Source of the DNA: Niastella sp.
Lineage (GTDB): Bacteria; Bacteroidota; Bacteroidia; Chitinophagales; Chitinophagaceae
NCBI GenBank assembly: GCA_021154515.1
Contig: JAJKIL010000315.1
Coordinates: forward strand, 1 to 8,589
Reading direction: 5' to 3'
DNA length: 8,589 nt
Below the pieces are notes generated by a model. That model did no database searches. It was given only the letters and a program-made list of their open reading frames with translations, and was not told the origin of the DNA. The translations under genes and the position numbers were made by a program. Every line of letters starts with the position of its first letter. Within the stretch, counting starts at the first letter, position 1. This document shows positions 6,270-8,589 of the stretch, piece by piece.

Positions 6270-7730
6270 TTCCTTCCATCCTTTGAACTGGATGAGATCG
6301 TCAAAATGAAAGGATAATCCTTTTTTCAACACAATGGCAGTGCGCAGGTATAACCAGCGGCGCAGGAGCGGCATGTGATGCCAGTTGCGGATCTGTTTTT
6401 TGAAGTTATGCTGCAGTTCGGTTACCAGTAACTTTTTATCAAGCTCCCCGTTTTCCTGAACTGCTTTTAACAGTTTCAGCGAAAGAATACCAACAGCAGC
6501 GCCCAACATAAATAACAGGTTCCATTGACCGCGGCCAAATAAATGAATAACAAAATGGCTGGTAAAGAAGTCGGCCAGTAAACCACCCGCCAGGGGAGCG
6601 GTGGCAGAAAATACAGCGGTAACAATATTCTTGGTAACCAGGTACACAATGCCTTCATCGGCAGGCGCCAGTTTTAACCCAATATTTTGAAGGGCCAGTG
6701 TAATGCCGGCGTTGGAAGCGCCCATCAACATATGCATGATGACCAGCAGAGGCAACAGTACAACGGCATTCATAGCGCCAACTACCGACCAAAGCATGAT
6801 GCAGCCAATGTAAACCGGGGCACAAATGCGAATGATGGTTTTATTGCTAAAGCGATCTGAACACCTGCCCCATAATTTTATAGATGTGATGCTGCTTACC
6901 TGGCCAACTATGTTTAAGCTGATAACATAAAACAGCGGCAGGCCCAGGGTCTTCATCATGTATACCGAAAAGAAAGGCGTTACCAGGTTAAAAGCGAAGA
7001 TCCAAATGGAATTAAAGACCAACAGCTTTCGGAAATTGTGTACAGTAAGCGGTTTGCTGAACAGCTTTACAATATTATCATGGATAGGTTTAGACTTAGG
7101 TTCGGGCGTACGGGCCAGGGCATATACCCCCCACATGCCGGCAATGCCACTGAAAATAAACATCCCCGCATAAGCCATGATCTCATGCGTTGGATGATGC
7201 CCCTTGATATAATCAACGCTCATGGCAATACACAGGCTGAGTGTAACATTCAGGATCTGCATCAGACGGCTGCGGTGCGAAAAATAGCTGCCCAGTATTT
7301 GTTGTGGAATAAGATCGCGCATCCAGGAGTTCCAGCTGCCGCCGGCAATGGAAGCAAACAGGCATTGGAACGATAATAAGAAGATCAGCGAAGAAACGCT
7401 GGCAATGTTTGAGAATAATAAAGGAATGATACCAATAACCAGTAATGGGATGCGTGCGCAGAAGGCGGCGGTTACCGTAATGGCGCGCCGGTTATTGAAA
7501 CGCTGTACCAGCCACACAGATACCAGTTGAAATATATTGGTGAAAGTGGGTAGAGCTGCCAGCACCCCAATCTGTACGTTGGACGCGCCCATGTATAAGG
7601 CTATGGCAACCAGGAAGGTACCTGCTGTTAAAACGTTCATGGTCTCTGTAGCAAGACCATCTTTTAATATCAGGTGCAACCCGGACTTTACCTGGTTGTT
7701 GGTTAATTGATCAGATGGTAAAAGTTTCAT
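6255..7730 (-). CDS. MFS transporter of unknown substrate
   Basis: The 491-residue protein has many hydrophobic segments consistent with about twelve membrane helices. It carries a motif GGSWNSWMRDLIP at 130-142 followed by YFSHRSR at 149-155, a pattern seen in a group of uncharacterised MFS proteins. A basic loop RFNNRR lies at 77-82 between early helices. After the last helix comes a hydrophilic, basic C-terminal tail of roughly 60 residues, rich in Lys, Arg and His and ending ENNRQ, whose final codons come from a heptamer repeat. I chose the ATG at 7730 over a GTG one codon upstream (7733). It resembles no solute-specific family that I can name. It is transcribed away from the DUF892 gene and separated from it by a terminator and its own candidate promoter, so it is probably a single-gene unit. 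Confidence 0.85.
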   Translation of the reverse strand: MKLLPSDQLTNNQVKSGLHLILKDGLATETMNVLTAGTFLVAIALYMGASNVQIGVLAALPTFTNIFQLVSVWLVQRFNNRRAITVTAAFCARIPLLVIGIIPLLFSNIASVSSLIFLLSFQCLFASIAGGSWNSWMRDLIPQQILGSYFSHRSRLMQILNVTLSLCIAMSVDYIKGHHPTHEIMAYAGMFIFSGIAGMWGVYALARTPEPKSKPIHDNIVKLFSKPLTVHNFRKLLVFNSIWIFAFNLVTPFFSVYMMKTLGLPLFYVISLNIVGQVSSITSIKLWGRCSDRFSNKTIIRICAPVYIGCIMLWSVVGAMNAVVLLPLLVIMHMLMGASNAGITLALQNIGLKLAPADEGIVYLVTKNIVTAVFSATAPLAGGLLADFFTSHFVIHLFGRGQWNLLFMLGAAVGILSLKLLKAVQENGELDKKLLVTELQHNFKKQIRNWHHMPLLRRWLYLRTAIVLKKGLSFHFDDLIQFKGWKENNRQ

Positions 7731-7749
7731 CACACGATCTCTTTGGATG

Positions 7750-7780
7750 CAAATAGATGCAATAATAAACGCACCACAAA
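7750..7780 (-). promoter_or_regulatory. Candidate Bacteroidetes-type promoter for the MFS gene
   Basis: Reading the minus strand, TTTG (7780-7777) is followed after exactly 19 bases by TCTATTTG (7757-7750). Only one base departs from the Bacteroidetes primary-sigma consensus TTTG / TAnnTTTG, and the spacing is typical. The start codon at 7730 is close, implying a leader of about 15 bases. Just upstream, ATATC-TGTG-GATAT (7791-7804) is a small AT-rich dyad that might be an operator but could be chance. Confidence 0.55.
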
Positions 7781-7847
7781 GGAACGCATTATATCTGTGG
7801 ATATTATTACAGGGAGCTACTTAGTATAACATAAAACTATTATTTAA

Positions 7848-7878
7848 CAAAAAGGCATCCACCATTTGGCGGATGCCT
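7848..7878 (-). terminator. Intrinsic terminator of the DUF892 gene
   Basis: On the minus strand, AGGCATCCGCC (7878-7868) pairs with GGTGGATGCCT (7863-7853) as an 11-bp stem with one G-T wobble and the loop AAAT. A T-run (7853-7849) follows. It lies about 30 bases past the TAA of the DUF892 gene and shields the MFS gene from read-through. Confidence 0.88.
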
Positions 7879-7910
7879 GCGTATAATTGCCGACGACTGA
7901 TTGTTAATGT

Positions 7911-8462
7911 TTAACTTTCAAACTTTTCGGTGCTTGCTTTCACATTGGCATCTTCCTCTGCGATCTTACTAAGTAAGCTATCACAAACTTTTTCTTCTGC
8001 CAGTGTTTGATCGAGCAGCTCAGCGCAATCATCATGACCCATTGTACGGGCTAACTGTACCAAACCACCGTAAGTTGCTATTTCGTAGTGTTCAGCTTTT
8101 TGTGCTGCAAAAATTAAACCTACATCCCGTTGTGCACTTCCATCATCAGTTTCATCGATGATATCGGCGCCTTCATCAACAATGCCTGCCATAGCCGGGC
8201 ATTTCAATGCTTTGGGTTCTTCACCCAACAGGCGGAATACATTTTCAATGCGGGTTACATGGTTAATGGTTTGTTCCAGGTGATCGTTAAATGCTTGTTT
8301 TAATCTGGTCGATGTAGCGGCGTCAGACAGCTTGGGTAAGGTTTTCACCAGCTTCTTTTCTGCCCAGTAAACATCCTGTAGTTGCTGCATAAAAAACTGA
8401 TGCAGTTTAGAGTCGGACGTAACTACAGAACGTTGGATTCCTGTGTTAGTTTGCATTGCCAT
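7911..8462 (-). CDS. Ferritin-like DUF892 / YciF-family protein
   Basis: The 183-residue protein matches the DUF892 (PF05974, YciE/YciF) ferritin-like family, small cytoplasmic four-helix proteins linked to stress responses and of uncertain biochemical activity. Helix signatures appear in order: FFMQQLQDVYWAEKKLVKTLPKL (about 23-45), the HLEQTINHVTRIENVF helix (61-76), the AAQKAEHYEIATYGGL helix (119-134) and LLDQTLAEEKVCDSLL (149-164). Likely metal-site residues, by analogy with ferritin-like folds, are E35, E63, E124 and E156/E157, with nearby H125; this is inference. The ATG at 8462 is used; a second ATG two codons later (8456) is also possible. No Shine-Dalgarno or clear consensus promoter is visible upstream. 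A strong terminator follows, so it is probably monocistronic. There is no signal peptide. Confidence 0.92.
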   Translation of the reverse strand: MAMQTNTGIQRSVVTSDSKLHQFFMQQLQDVYWAEKKLVKTLPKLSDAATSTRLKQAFNDHLEQTINHVTRIENVFRLLGEEPKALKCPAMAGIVDEGADIIDETDDGSAQRDVGLIFAAQKAEHYEIATYGGLVQLARTMGHDDCAELLDQTLAEEKVCDSLLSKIAEEDANVKASTEKFES

Positions 8463-8589
8463 AGAGAAAGTATTTTAGGTATTAATTACGTTAAGGGTCG
8501 GGATGATTTTTCTTTTAACAGTGTGCTTGCATAGATAAGTTTGCAATTCTTATACCCTCTGGAACGAGTGTAATGAAGGCGGAACTTCG
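8463..8589. other. Upstream region of the DUF892 gene, no gene seen
   Basis: It should contain the DUF892 promoter, but I find no good TTTG / TAnnTTTG pair on the minus strand. A GTTAA...TTAAC dyad spans roughly 8489-8519 with a long loop and is weak. No coding region is supported up to the window edge. Confidence 0.5.

Noticed and set aside
6120..6317. 65-codon + strand open frame after the zinc-ribbon gene
   Set aside because: No family resemblance, and its end is antisense to the MFS gene, whose reading frame is clearly real.
7911..8462. DUF892 gene as an encapsulin cargo or bacterioferritin system
   Set aside because: No shell protein, ferredoxin or cargo-targeting tail is visible; it is an ordinary YciF-type protein.

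Overview
The window looks like chromosomal DNA from a Bacteroidetes bacterium, most plausibly of the Chitinophagaceae type (Chitinophaga/Niastella-like). This rests on protein flavour, the absence of Shine-Dalgarno sequences in front of nearly every gene, candidate promoters of the TTTG / TAnnTTTG kind, moderate GC content, and short heptanucleotide repeats at gene edges. The genus is inference only.

Region 1 (1-5517, + strand) is the downstream part of a hexuronate (galacturonate/glucuronate) catabolic operon: uxaA (5' end outside the window), uxaC, kdgK, kdgA/eda and an ExuT-like transporter, closed by a strong intrinsic terminator. The chemistry reads in order. The transporter imports the uronate and UxaC isomerises it to a keto-acid. 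A reductase (UxaB/UxuB, not in this window) makes the aldonate, and UxaA dehydrates altronate to 2-keto-3-deoxygluconate (KDG). KdgK phosphorylates KDG to KDPG, and the aldolase splits KDPG into pyruvate and glyceraldehyde-3-phosphate. uxaC-kdgK and kdgK-kdgA overlap by 1 and 4 bases, which suggests coupled translation. The two looser junctions each carry odd structure: a 13-bp perfect hairpin fused to a degenerate heptamer array at the uxaC start, and an imperfect palindrome before exuT.

Region 2 (5518-6254) is mostly non-coding and holds one small zinc-ribbon gene (5744-6019, +) with a weak candidate promoter. Region 3 (6255-8589, - strand) has two separately transcribed genes. One is an MFS transporter of unknown substrate with a good candidate promoter. 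The other is a DUF892/YciF-type ferritin-like protein with its own intrinsic terminator. The MFS gene takes its last codons and stop from a second heptamer-type repeat.

I found no novel defence, mobile or biosynthetic system. The metabolic genes are ordinary; the most unusual material is the repeats at gene boundaries.
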